Shown piece by piece: positions 1-10,498 of a stretch of 22,453 bases of DNA (its first letter is position 1; every line of letters starts with the position of its first letter). This stretch comes from Pleurotus ostreatus/Saccharomyces cerevisiae fusant (Eukaryota; Opisthokonta): assembly GCA_024196135.1 (NCBI GenBank), contig JAMQCK010000452.1:1-22453 (forward strand), in the 5' to 3' direction. Both the position numbers and the translations under genes were made by a program. The notes under the pieces are model-generated. The model had not been told where the DNA came from. It made no database searches and was given only the letters and a program-made list of their open reading frames with translations.

Positions 1-461
1 AAAGCCACGTCAACGAAGCACTGGCCTTGGGCCGCTTTCTTCTTAGTCTCGAAATTCTCCAGCGTGGTCGTCGGTGGTATGGAGTTTAGTGGCATGTCCA
101 CGACACAGGTGACTCCGCCCGACGCGGCAGCCCGCGTCCCCGTCCAAAAGCCCTCCCAATCCGTCCTGCCCGGCTCGTTGAGGTGTACGTGGGCGCTTAT
201 CGACAGCGTTAGCAGCCGGGGGACGTGGACGAGCTAGCTCACACACTCCACTAGACCTGGAATGACGAGCTTGTCCCCGGCATCGACCCATCGCGCGTTA
301 GCTTCTGCGGGGATGGTGGCAGATTCCTTGGTCGTGTAGACGGGGCGAATTTCCTGTATCTTCCCTGTCGATGTGTTGATAACGAGGGTGGCCGGTTGCG
401 GGCTCTCGTTATCGTCGAAGAGCACCTTCCGTCCTGCGACAATCAAGAGAAGGGAACGCAT
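1..461 (-). CDS. DAL1: Allantoinase, 5' part (cut by the window edge)
   Basis: Allantoinase is a cyclic amidohydrolase that opens the hydantoin ring of allantoin to allantoate in purine breakdown. Two exons are visible: 461..247 and 195..1, with a 51-nt intron (246..196) starting GTGTGTGAGC on the coding strand. Splicing joins GTGGA to C and restores the family motif [19 protein letters not shown]. The metal-binding HxH of this motif falls at about residues 74 and 76. It is followed by [19 protein letters not shown], also typical of allantoinases. The N-terminal 70 residues form the usual small beta-sandwich lead-in ([10 protein letters not shown], then DKLVIPGLV). About 136 residues are present of the 450-500 usual for the family; the catalytic lysine and later histidines lie outside the window. 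The ATG at 461 is the first in frame. No other purine-catabolism gene lies nearby. The family call is very secure. Confidence 0.94.
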
Positions 462-1001
462 GACAGGAGGAATGGACTAAAGAACTTCGAGGATCTATGA
501 AACAAGTTCAAAGTTCAACATGCAACTCGTGCAAGGTGGGCTATTCGATTTGTGGCGTATCCGGCGACGCCCGGCACACGTTCGCACGCCCACTCAGTCT
601 GGAACGTGTCTTCGTCCCACCCTCCCCCTCGTCCCCCCGCAATAGCGAGTCTCGGCCACCAACGACTGACGACGGTTGTATGAGGTCCTGCAGAACATCT
701 TTGACGTGCCTTGGTTGCCTTTGCTGGTTGTATAGACTTGGACTGTCGAGGCGTACGCGTAAAGAAGTCGACTGAAGGCGCTCGATGGCTCTCGTCCTCT
801 CTGCCGCCGTTGGCAAACCGCTCGTCCAGATATGGCTCATCTGTGCCCTGTTGGAAGCCTCCGACAGGTGCTCAAACAGTCGAACCGCACCAGACCCGCA
901 CCGCAAGTTCGCAAACCCCCATCTGACTCGCTGATGGCCATCAGTCTGCGCGTGATGGCATTGTGCCCCCGGTATGCGCTCCAACACCCATGCGTCCCGA
1001 G
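462..1001. other. Intergenic region between divergent allantoinase and Yippee genes
   Basis: These 540 bases lie between two divergently transcribed genes and should hold both promoters. I found no convincing coding exon on either strand. The only element I can name is the TATA-like box listed next. Long open frames cross the region, but they run antisense to the Yippee exon and show no family motif. Confidence 0.5.
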
Positions 1002-1009
1002 TATAAGTA
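1002..1009 (+). promoter_or_regulatory. TATA-like box of the Yippee gene
   Basis: The sequence TATAAGTA lies about 70 bases before the ATG at 1078, followed by pyrimidine-rich sequence (CATTCTCTCTCTTCAGC) just before the start. TATA-like element plus CT-rich leader is a common fungal promoter layout. The assignment rests on position only. Confidence 0.45.
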
Positions 1010-1077
1010 CCCGGCCCCGATGTACCTGGTCTTCGAAAACACCCACGCCCCCCGACATTCTCTCTCTTCAGCTTGCC

Positions 1078-1740
1078 ATGTCGGACACCTCGACTCTGCG
1101 TTACTCCTCCGATGAGCAGTCCCCGGATAGGGCGGACTATGGCTACTCGTACCCTCCCGAGTACGGCTTCTCGCGCGCCGATGGACGGGCGAAGGCTCGG
1201 CCTCTCAGCAGACGGCTGCCCCCCACCCCGCGCCCACGTCCTGCCTCTGTCCGACCCCTCCCCTCTATTCCCCACTACATGACATGCAAACGGTGTCGAT
1301 CGTGTGTCACCACAGAGGGCTCCGCCCTGTCCCCGTCTGCTGTACGTCTGCCATCTGGGCTTTTCGAAGCTCATGCTGACCGGACCCCCACAGCTTCCGC
1401 CTACTGCCAGGCCATTTAAAGGCTACGCTGGCAAAGCTGCTCTCTATACCCAAATGTGCGTGTCCCATAACGTCCCCCGCCGCCCCCGTACTCATCTCGC
1501 TTCAGGTTCAACGTCAGGGTCTCTCAACCCGTCGTACAACTCATGGTCACTGGCGCACACACCATGCAGGAGGTTATGTGCCGACACTGCAACGCCTACC
1601 TCGGCTGGTACATCGTTCGCGCGCACGAGGAGACCGAGAAGTGGAAGGAAGGCTGCTTCTTGGTCGAACTCGAGCACGTCGCGCTGAAAGCGCAGACCAC
1701 ACACTCCGCTGGTTCCGCTAGCTCAGAAGATAGCTCGTAG
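1078..1740 (+). CDS. Yippee-family zinc-binding protein
   Basis: Three exons: 1078..1341, 1394..1455 and 1506..1740, giving 186 aa. Introns are 52 and 50 nt with GTACGT and GTGCGT donors and CAG acceptors. The first ~65 residues are low-complexity, rich in Pro, Arg and Ser. The Yippee domain follows: a first CxxC (MTCKRC, Cys 70 and 73), then PFKGYAGKAALYTQMFNV, then VQLMVTGAHTMQEVMC, then the second CxxC (CRHC, Cys 133 and 136) and YLGWYIVRAHEETEKWKEG. The two CxxC pairs coordinate one zinc in this family; the fold is related to Mis18 and cereblon. Yippee proteins are conserved across eukaryotes, but their molecular role in fungi is not settled. The tail after FLVELEHV is short and Ser-rich. 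The start was chosen because it follows the TATA/CT-rich leader and keeps all splice phases consistent. Confidence 0.9.
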
Positions 1741-3863
1741 AAGCCTCGACGCCCATATCCGAACCCCGTAGTGCGCGCATCCCCTCCCTAGACCCTCATT
1801 ACCACTACATTCGCCTGCTCCTTTGCATTGCTTTACTTGTGACATTGAATTCCGGGACGTCGTAGTGATCTACTGTACCATCGCCATGTTTTACTTATTG
1901 TATATTATTTATCCTGTACTTGTACTACCCATCTTGCGTAGTTTCCACTCCTTACCGTGTAATAGAGCCGGACAGGATTCCGATGTTCATCTTCTTCATC
2001 GTGTCCTGAAGGCCTTCAGTTCGGAAGCACGGCAGGTGAATTCCGAGCCGACGCGTCGATCGAGGACGCGTTCCGTGGGGCTTGCCCCGCGCCGCCACCC
2101 TCGGTAAGTCACCTTCATTATGTCCTCCGGTTAATTCTTCTGAACACGCCTCTCCCAGCCCACTTGAGCGCATAGCTTCTAGTGATGTATCCGAGACCAG
2201 AGTGCGCCTACCGCACTTCGCACGTAACACGAGCCTCGCCTGCTGCCGCCACTCGTCATGTCGGCTAACACGCTCGCAAACCGCCTCGACGAGCTCGTTC
2301 GTTCGCCTTATCGTCCGTTCGCCGGCGTGTCTTTCCGCCTTGATTAGCTCGACGCGCCATACTTCTTTGCATCCGCGCCGCACACTCCTTCGCGGCGCCC
2401 GCTGTCGATCCCATATCGCGCGCACCCCTCTGACATGGGATCTACACCGCTTTTGGAAGGAAAGGCTAACCTTTCAGCTTCGGCATGAGATACTACAGTT
2501 TCGATGCCGTACGGGCGTCGGCAGCACGGCCGTGGATATTCCCCGCGACTGGGGGACGCGGTGGGGTTCTACAGGCACGTTAACTCACGATATGGCTTCT
2601 TTCTCGCTCATCGATGGTATCAGGTTGACTATAGTTCGAGCAGTCACGGCCGTTCTGCACGACTGATCTTGGTCCCCGGCGGTCAGGAAAGGTAATAACC
2701 GGTGAACGGACGGCCTAGGTAAAGCGCAGTCCAAGTCCTACCCTCAAACCAACTTGGTCCTCTTGAGCTATGTGACCTTGGTGGTGTCTACTTCATCCCT
2801 CAAACAACAGCAGTCAATGACCGCAGAGGTGTCTACTCACGCTCAACAGTGTCCTCTCCACCTGTGCCTACTCGAGGTGTGGCCTCAATTATGCTCGGCG
2901 TGTCATCGCTCCCCTCGTTCGTCATGCTTGTGAACTCACGTCCTTGATCTCCACATGCATTGACTACCGAATGAATGCTCATCACAAACAGCTCCAGGAT
3001 GGAAAATACGACCATTGTACTGTACGCGGCAGGTGCGTCGCGACGTCACTGGCACAGCTAGTGTTACCAATCAGTCTGAAGTCTCTGGAGGACGTTGATC
3101 AGACAGCCTGCAATTCAACACTCGAAGGAGCGTCACCTATAATGGAGGAATTGCATGCATCAGCCATGACGGCGTCGGTCGATGTTACTGCGCGCGTCGC
3201 TGGCGTAGTCTCCGCGTTTTGCAGCCGTAGACTCTTGCGACAGCTGGGAGGCTCACAGATAAAGTGCAGTTCAAAGGGAAAATGCAAGAGGTTGTCATCA
3301 TAGCGCTGAACTCGTTCTGCTACAACATTTGATGGCGCATTTTGTGGCAATCAACGACTAGTCGGGATCGTCCCATCGCCCGGCCACTGCTATCGTTATC
3401 ACTTCCGTCATCCTCATTGCCTTGCTCTCATCAACGACCTCTGCGTAATCTGGCTATCATATAAGAATGACAAGAGTCACTACTGCCCGTCGTCTGTCCC
3501 GATTTCTTTGCTGCTGACCACCGTCCTCGTCGGGTCTCTCTGTGACGTCGCAAAACTTTACCTCCCGCCACACTACAGATGTCTATCCTCGTCGCATCCT
3601 TCCGCGTTTCTCGCTGACGATCGTCTAAGACTTACAGGCTCAGTGGTTACCGGGCTTTGCCGCCACCGGGTCTGATCTCGGATGTGGCGTGGGAATATGC
3701 CCCTATACTCCGTCGTTCGCCGCCAACCTCTCGAGTATCTCGTCTCCAAGGCAGTCTCACGAACATAGCCTTGCTCTTTCCGCTCTGAATCCACCGATAA
3801 GTTCGGTGGATGACTATGCATTCCGTCTCGTCTAGTCGACGCGTATGCAAGACCCCTCGCAGG
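1741..3863. other. 2.1-kb gap without a supportable gene
   Basis: No conserved domain is visible on either strand. The 3' flank of the Yippee gene is AT-richer (about 1840-1930). Short open stretches occur near 2258-2470 (a start MSANTLANRLDEL with one TAG unless a 51-nt GTTCGT...TTAG segment is spliced out), at 2486-2584 and at 2504-2698. They overlap in different frames and cannot be joined with convincing splice sites. They may be remains of a small gene or chance frames. Confidence 0.4.
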
Positions 3864-3869
3864 TATAAG
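3864..3869 (+). promoter_or_regulatory. TATA-like box before the 3962 gene
   Basis: TATAAG lies 93 bases before the ATG at 3962. The interval to the start is rich in CA and CAT, like many fungal leaders. Positional evidence only. Confidence 0.4.
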
Positions 3870-3961
3870 GGCTAGCATGGGTTGAGGTGGTTCAACATCC
3901 AAACCACCCATCCCATACACATCACTCGACGCTTCGTAACAAACTCCAACAACCTGCAAAT

Positions 3962-4810
3962 ATGAGCGCCGACCATCAGGACGACTTCCACCTCTACGTC
4001 CTCGGTGCGCTCGGTGTTATTCCTCCCCATCCTGTAAGCGACGCGACCATACAACGCGTCATGCGCAGGGGAGAGCCGCCGTCAGGTTTTGACGAGCTTG
4101 TGGCCGCCGGATATGGCGGAATGATGACACCCATGAAGTCCACTTCAGTTGACGAAGTAGCGGTAAGTCGTACTCATCCTCTATAACGACTCGAAGCTGC
4201 AACTCATCATGCCGCAGGATATCCCTGAGGACTCCCCGCCGCTGCCCTTCACCCTCCGTGACGACCGTACACTCCCCGAGCTCGTCTCCCTTTCAACCAC
4301 CGACGATTTCATCGCCCTCAACGGCGTTGTCCATGGGTATGGCCTTGGCAGAGATAACTCGCCTGAAATCACTGCCGCCGTCAAGACGATTCGCATCTGC
4401 ATGAACGACGCTCACCAATTCATGCCCCGGTTGATACAGCTGATGGCCGACGCAATGGACATCGAGGACGTCTCGTTCCGTCAGAAGCAGATGGGGGTGG
4501 TGTGCTCGGGGCTGCGCCACATCATCATCGACAGCCCGAGCGTGGCCGCTCGCGAGATCGTTGAGGGATTCGTGAGGGACATAGAGAAGCAGCCGCTGGC
4601 ATGGAAGGCTGCGACATGGAAGAAAGTCGGTAACCGCCGCTTGGTGCTAGCTTTGCCAGCGACGCCGAAGGGACAGCTCGACCTGGCGAGGGAGGGACAG
4701 GTATTGCTCGCAACACCGACCACCCCGCTATGGAAGAGAGGTTCCTCGAGGACAACCAAGTACAGAAAGTGGTTTACCCGAGGAGCTCGCCGCGTCGTGA
4801 GCTAAGCTAA
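3962..4810 (+). CDS. Unrecognised fungal protein, 248 aa
   Basis: Best model: exons 3962..4162, 4218..4629 and 4677..4810. The first intron (55 nt) has GTAAGT and GCAG borders. The second is 47 nt with GTAACC and ACAG borders. Removing the second intron shifts frame and gives a C-terminus running ...GTGIARNTDHPAMEERF... and ending SSPRRELS. Leaving it in gives a 262-aa protein with a basic, less natural tail, so I prefer the spliced form. I recognise no family. The middle part (about residues 85-200) alternates hydrophobic and charged residues as in an alpha-helical domain, for example FMPRLIQLMADAMDIEDV and HIIIDSPSVAAREIVEGFV. There is no signal peptide, membrane segment or metal-binding motif. 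A TATA-like box lies upstream and an AATAAA lies 86 bases after the stop, so it looks like a normal expressed gene. Confidence 0.72.
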
Positions 4811-4895
4811 TACACACAACTCAGCACTTCATGATTGCATCGCTGGCCTCTGCCGCGAGCGCCCATTAGAGGCCTTGTACTGTATCGTCGCCTTC

Positions 4896-4901
4896 AATAA
4901 A
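4896..4901 (+). terminator. Polyadenylation signal of the 3962 gene
   Basis: A canonical AATAAA lies 86 bases after the stop at 4810, in an A-rich setting (TTCAATAAACAACAATACC). Fungal 3' ends often use weaker signals, so this is a good but not decisive match. Confidence 0.5.
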
Positions 4902-5674
4902 CAACAATACCTACGCTGCCATCAAACTTAGTCGCGCCATCCGTTCACAATGAATTTTAAGAATCAAGGAGCAACTTTCTTCTTATCATGGGCTTCATAG
5001 TGGCTCAGCAATTGCAGAGGACTTGCCTCTACGCTATGGCGGCTCGTCCTCAGGCTCAGGTAGTACGTCACGACTATTTGCGATCGTAGATGCTGCTCCT
5101 CCTCAGCCTGCAAGACTATGGTTGCCTGTACCTTCGACTACCGTATTTTGTGGGGTACCCGCTTATAAGTCGAAGACGGAATAGCTCCGGCTTGCCAGCG
5201 TTCACACCGTCTGGATTCAGCCTGCATGTAGCTGGCGACAGCCTGGCGCGTACCATAGAGGGCGCAGCGACGTCTGCACGCGATCATCCTGGTAGAAAGG
5301 GAGAAAGAACAAAAATCAATACGCCAACAGTCGGCCAAGAGGTTACAAACTAAGTAGCTGTGTATGGTATACGGTATGATAGGCAAGTCTAAGCCTTGTG
5401 TTCTCTACCTGGTCAGATGCATAAAAAGCCAGCCCTCGAAAGAGCTCATGGTGCATCGAGAAAACGGTAATAAAAACAAGCCTGCCTACAGCGCGGCGCC
5501 GAATCAAGAAAAAGGAGAAGATAAATTAGCTATTCCAGAACGTATACATACTGCAAGTTGAAGCGCTTCAAAGACTTCTACAGTCTAGGTACCCGTGCGG
5601 GTAGGTACCTTACTACCAGGCAGGTAGGTCCTGTGGTATGATAGGCGGGACGTGCATGTCCTCTATGTAGGGCT
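4902..5674. other. Intergenic, tail-to-tail region
   Basis: Between the 3' ends of two convergent genes I see no exon, repeat or RNA gene. Short open frames at 5090-5560 on either strand lack splice support and any motif. A small imperfect palindrome (ggtacc...ggtacc) surrounds 5588-5610, close to the presumed 3' end of the minus-strand gene. Confidence 0.4.
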
Positions 5675-8600
5675 CTATTTCGGCGCGAACTTGACTGCAG
5701 CCCCCTTCGCCCGCGGCTTGATCCCCTGCTTCATGAGCAGGTTCTTCACGTTCGAGTGCTCCGCAATGTGTGCGCGCACGACCGCCTCGCGCTGGTAGTA
5801 GATACGCGACCACAGCTGCTTCAGCGCCAGCTTCGCGCGCGTCCGGTCCAGATGCGCTGCCCGGGTGTCGGCTGGGAGTAATCGTTAGCAACCAGCCTGA
5901 TCCCGCGCCCGTTCAGGCGCAATGAAATAAACAACACTCACGTATCGCCTCATGCAACCTCTGCGCCTGCTCTTGCACAAGCATCAGCGGCGTCGGCTCA
6001 TCCTGATCCTTCTTATCCGTCTTCTTCTGCAGCCTCGGGCCGTACTTCACCACCTCCTGCAGCGCGAACGCGCGCGCGTCCAGTAGTACGATGGCCAGCA
6101 ACTGCACATGCCCCGCGAGATCCTCGTAGTTTGTATTCGTGTCCTTCGATACCTCGAACCGCTGCGCGAGTTCCGCAGGCGCATCGTCAAGGGGGGCGAG
6201 CAGACGGAGGACGGCCCAGCCAGATGGGAGGCGGGTCTGAAGAGAGCGTTAATGTGAAGGAGGGGAAGAAGAGAAGGAAAAAGGACGCACGTTCTCCACG
6301 GATTGCCGGTCATTGAGGAGCGCGAAGGCGACGGCGGACGCCATACGGCGCGCGCGCACAGAGCCGGCGGCAAGAAGCGAGGCCAGCATGGCCTTGTTGA
6401 CAGGCGTCAACTCGAAAGCGAAAGGCAGGAGTCTGTTGCAGTTTGCAGCCTCCTGAAGGATGTGATCAGCGAAAGTCTGAGCTAATGGCGGAGAAGTACG
6501 CACGAGAGGCATCTCCACCTCCGATGGCCCCAGCGTCATCAGCAGCGCGTCGATTGCTAGGACTATTCGGCTGTCCATATGACAGGATGGCTCGCGAGCC
6601 ATGCCCAAGAGGATGGCGATCATGAGCCAGTTCCCGACGTCGCCCTCTGGGACGAGGCGTGCCTTCGTCGACGCAACAAGCAGATCGAGGACGACGGACA
6701 GCGTCTCCGCGCGCAGCTCAACGTCCATGGGGACGGGCGCCACACCTTCCTTCGCGAAGCCGGCTGCCTCGAGCACAGTCGGGTTGGCATTGAGGCGGAA
6801 AAGTGCGGACAGAGCACCATCGAGGCTGATGCCGACAGAGGCCTTGCAGTTGGGCGAGGCCCAGATGTCCAGCAGCGCGCGGACAGCGGGCGATGATACC
6901 CCGGAACGGGTATCGAGGGCGAGCGTGCAGAGGGCTGACACGATGGAGCCGCTACTTGAGAGGTCCAGCGTCGTGAGGAAGCCAGTACCGAGGAGTAGAG
7001 CCAACATGTGGGGGTCTTCGTTCCGGATGGCATCCGCGATGGACTTCAATAGTGGTTGATCGTCCTGGACGCCCGCCACCGTCGGCCACACAAAGTCCAC
7101 TTCCATGGCCTTCTCCTTCGGGTCCTCCCTCCACAGAGGTATACCCGCCACCCGATTGGCCTCCACGTCCGTCTTCGAGTGGTCCTGCTGCACGATGTCC
7201 TTGATCGCCTGCCCTGTCTTCTCGTCGAACACCTGCATTCGCTGCACCACGTCCACCGCCTCGACCACCTCCGCCGCTTCCAGGTCCTCGTCCGGGTCCA
7301 CCGACACCGGGCTCGACATGCGCCACTGGTGGTGCTTGCTGCCGGCCTTTGCATCAGCGCGCCAATCATCCTCATCCTCGTCCTCGTCGAGCTCGTCCAT
7401 CAGGTTCTGCCTGTTGGCAATACGCTCCGCGCGCAGGAGGGCCTCCGAGCCGCGGCTGTTCTTGTCCGCCCGAGCCTTCTCCTTGAGCAGGAAGTCGATG
7501 GGATTCGAAGCCTTTGTGGCGCGGGGCTTGGATGGCCCTGCTTGCGCAACAACCGTCTGCGGAAGACGTGTCGCTTGCTTGCGCGTACGCTGAGGACGGG
7601 CATGCTCCGGAGATGGTTGTCGTGGTGCGGGCACTGGTGCTGCAGGCCTGCGAAGGGTCTATTAATTCCGGTCTACTGTAGGACGAACACATTACGTACC
7701 TGGCTACAGGGACTGCAGGCAGGAGGTCGAACTCATCATCACTATCCATGATATCAGGCAGATCCGATAGGCGAGACTCAGGGCTTGAGGGAACAGCGTC
7801 CAATCTGGCCTTGACGCGGGCAGCAACGGCGTCTGCAAGGGCATTCACGTCCTCGCAACGGTTTGCGTCAGCTACATCTGACGACGGTGTGGTCACACTC
7901 GTCAGCGGGGAGGATGACCGGGCATAAAGGCTGTCGGCTGGTCCGGTGAGTGGTGATGAGGCGGTCGATTCTTCGACAGTGCTCATAGTGATGTCGCCGT
8001 CAGGATCAACGGGCCGTTGCCAATGGAGGCGCTTCGCCGACGCGTTCAGCTCGTCGGACTGGCTACTGGGAATGGCCAGCTGCGCAGGCGTGCGCGGCGG
8101 CTCAGGATCTGAGAGGCGGGGCTTCTTGTTCACCCTGACTTCCCCCTGTTCTGCGATATTTTCCTTCGCGAGGAAGGGGCCACCTCTCGAAGTAGATGCT
8201 GAGGTGGAGGGAGCTGTCTTGCGTGGCGCTTTGTGGATGATGACGACTGACTCGTTCTCGGGATTAACGTCGTCCTGCTTGCGCTTGAGGGCATGCGATC
8301 GGGGTTTGCCCCTCGAGGGTGGCGGCGATGAGCATGACGGCGAGTCTAGGTGATGTGAGACGGACATCGCGTGCAGCAGGAGGCATTTGGACTCACGAGT
8401 GGCAGCAAGTGTTTGGATACGCGTCGACCTTCGTGGGGTGGACATGTTCGACGCGTCTGGATTTGAGCTGGATCGTGTCCGGCCACTGGGCGAGGAGAGA
8501 GTAGGGGAGAGTGTGCTACTGCTTGCACAAGAGTTCGAAGTGGATATGGCAGATGCGCTGTCCTTAGGCACGTTCGTGGCGCTTCTGAGCTTCGGTGCCG

Positions 8601-8730
8601 CCTTTGAGATCGAAACTGCGCTCGTCGCTGCAGACAACGAGGACGACGCGTCGCGCGCGGGTCTTGGTTGGAAGAAAGCTGTGATTGGGCGTGTTCCAGC
8701 TGCAGCGGCCTTCTTTGAGGGTTTGGCCAT
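5675..8730 (-). CDS. CANIN-domain-like protein (SLF2/Nse6-type SMC5/6 factor), 942 aa
   Basis: Five exons in order of translation: 8730..8397, 8345..7700, 7647..6291, 6236..5942 and 5871..5675. All phases close and the total is 2829 nt. Residues 1-325 are disordered and rich in Ser, Pro and Arg/Lys, with basic clusters suited to nuclear import. The N-terminus MAKPSKKAAAAGTRPITAFF resembles a PCNA-interacting motif (Ile16, Phe19, Phe20). Then come NPIDFLLKEKARADKN (375-390), a long acidic stretch (411-422), and a helical C-terminal half of about 500 residues with many Leu/Ala repeats (LLLGTGFLTTLDLSSSG, VVLDLLVAS, LVQEQAQRLHEAI). This order (disordered basic N-terminus, FLLKEK, acidic patch, helical domain) matches what I know of fungal CANIN proteins, relatives of SLF2 that bind the SMC5/6 complex. 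The family call is from memory of the pattern, not a search. The first intron is 51 nt and in frame, so retention would also give an open protein. It is divergent with the THEM6-like pseudogene. Confidence 0.62.
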
Positions 8731-9105
8731 TACGAGTCGCTTTGTTGACGGCGCGCTCTACGCGTCCTTGGCTCGTGGTGTATGAGTGTGGGAAAAGGGA
8801 AGGGAATGTGACACCCATCACGTTCACAGTCAACGTCACAATCACGCTCAGGGGATCGTCTTGGCTCGAGCAGCTCGCTCGTCAGTGTTCTTCTCATTCT
8901 TCAGGGCAAAGGCAATCCGCTGCGAGGCCGCGGAACGTTCGGAATAGCGCGCTGGGCATTGAATTTTGACCGGTAATGCGCGACCCGACATCCGGGCGGA
9001 ATAACAAATAAGGAACGCCCCAAAGTTTTGCGACAGTTGTATATACACCCACGCATCGCCGTAGCAAGCTCAGAATACACGACTTCCTCCGCATTCGACG
9101 CCGGA
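8731..9105. promoter_or_regulatory. Bidirectional promoter between the CANIN-like and THEM6-like genes
   Basis: The 375 bases separate the two divergent start codons at 8730 and 9106. A TATATA (about 9040-9045) lies 60-65 bases before the rightward ATG. Several short CGTCAC/GTGAC-like words cluster at 8808-8850. The segment is duplicated at 18697-19061, where the TATATA and the CCGCTGCGAGGCCGCGGAAC word are kept. That conservation between copies shows shared origin, and only weakly function. Confidence 0.6.
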
Positions 9106-10293
9106 ATGAGCGACGCACTCGAGAAACTGAGGCCCTTGACGCCGTACCTAGCGAAAGCAGCGTCCTTCGCGCCCTCGTTCTGCAAGTATCTGGCTGTGGC
9201 GCTTGTCGTCCTGAACATTGGTTCCTTCCCGGGCTTCTGGCATGGTGCGTGCTCTTCAGGTCGCATATGAACCTCATTGACGCGTCTTAGCTCGCGTATT
9301 CCGCTCCGTTATCCTGTTGAGGATACAATGGCGACTGTTCCAGCTGAAGAACATCTTCAAGTCGCAGAAGAAGAAGGATGAACTGGAGGCGAAGTGGATG
9401 GAGGACCTCACCCCCATTGGCGCGGACCCCTTCACTCTCTGTGTCCCGTACGACACGCGCGCAAGTATGTAGTTAGGGTCCCGCGTCCGACCCGGTATGC
9501 TGACGCGCACTCAGGGATCGACGACAGCGACTTCAACCTGCACTTGAGCAACTCCAGCTATGCCAAGGTACTTTCAAGGTCTATCCCCATAACCCCCCTC
9601 CTCACACCGTCACTCAGACCTTAGATAGCGCGCGCTTCAAGGCCGCCATGGCTGCCTGGCCCAACTTCTTCGTCGCTGGCGGGTGGATGCCCCTTGCCGC
9701 CACGCACTACCACTTCATTCGCGAGATCCCCATGCTCGCACCGTATCAGGTCCGCATCCGTGTCGGTGCGTGGGACCAGAAATGGGTACGTGAATCTCCG
9801 TCTTCGGCAAACGTCACCTCACCGAGTCCCCCAGCTTTATGTCGTCTGCCGCGAGTCACCATGCCCAAGAAAGGCGCCAAGAAGCACATCGACAAGCCCC
9901 CCCCCACCCCCACCGCCGAACCCCCCGCCGACCCATCCAGCCTCTCCATGCACATCATCAGCACCCCTGCCGACGAATTCGCCTCCTCTGCGCCTACGCC
10001 CAATCCGCATACCGCCCCCGGCGCGACCGAGAAGACCCTCAAGGGTGTCTCCGAGGGCGTCTCGGTCTTTTTGGACCCTCCCTTGAAGAGGACGATGGCG
10101 CAATTGTGCACACCGTCAGCGTCTCGCAGATGTGCTTCAAGATCGGGCGCATCACGGTCCCGCCCGCGCTCGTGTTCGCCGAGAACGCGACGAGGATGAG
10201 AAGACAGAGGTTCTCGCAGCCCGCGCCGGAGGGCGAGGCGCCGTACTCGCCCGCAAACCCGCCACCGCACTGGGCGACGGTGCAGAGCTTCGG
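9106..10293 (+). pseudogene. THEM6-like hotdog gene, broken copy
   Basis: The first four exons are intact and match the right-hand copy: 9106..9244, 9291..9464, 9515..9567 and 9618..9785, with the same four introns. Exon 5 starts at 9835 in frame (LYVVCR). It then has a one-base loss against the intact copy (GCGAGTCACC at 9851-9860 versus CTTCGTCACC), and a net gain of 17 bases near 10057-10085. Further indels lie near 10180-10210, and similarity is lost after about 10293. Read through, the first shift gives 83 codons of Pro/Arg-rich nonsense ending at TGA 10084-10086, for a 261-aa product instead of 382 aa. The membrane segment and start of the hotdog fold would survive, but the C-terminal third would not. 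A truncated but expressed protein cannot be excluded; loss of function is more likely. Confidence 0.78.
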
Positions 10294-10498
10294 GGGACGG
10301 TGCTGCGCTCGGGAAGCGCGCGTGGTGGTGGCCCAAGGCTACCGATGCCGCCCACCCCAGCCGTCGCACGAATGCGGAGCAGGCGTTCGTGGAGTGCCGC
10401 GCGCGCGGTGCGCGCCTCGTCGTAGCCACAGCAGCCTGTACGTAGGTAGATTCAATGAAATGCGACTTTATTTGATGTCTACGAGTACACGTCGTAAG
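10294..10498. other. Junction after the left duplication copy
   Basis: Unique sequence replaces the last ~60 codons of the THEM6-like gene here. It is very GC-rich with CGCG runs. A short open frame (near 10330-10435, WWWPKATDAAHPSRR...) has no recognisable relative. I saw no target-site duplication or mobile-element end at the breakpoint. Confidence 0.4.

Larger units (their letters stand above)
8650..10293. repeat. Segmental duplication, left copy
   Basis: This block matches 18618-20218 in the same orientation. Shared content, left to right, is the first ~27 codons of the CANIN-like gene, the whole divergent promoter, and exons 1-4 plus most of exon 5 of the THEM6-like gene. Exons are nearly identical by eye, and introns and promoter are clearly alignable with scattered indels. 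Similarity stops on the left near 8650, inside exon 1 of the CANIN-like gene, and on the right near 10293, inside exon 5 of the THEM6-like gene. Confidence 0.95.

Noticed and set aside
541..1374. 277-codon open frame on the minus strand
   Set aside because: It runs antisense to the Yippee first exon, has no family motif and is Arg/Gly-rich as expected for a shadow in GC-rich DNA.
2082..2666. 194-codon open frame on the plus strand
   Set aside because: No domain, no promoter-like start, and other overlapping frames look equally open.
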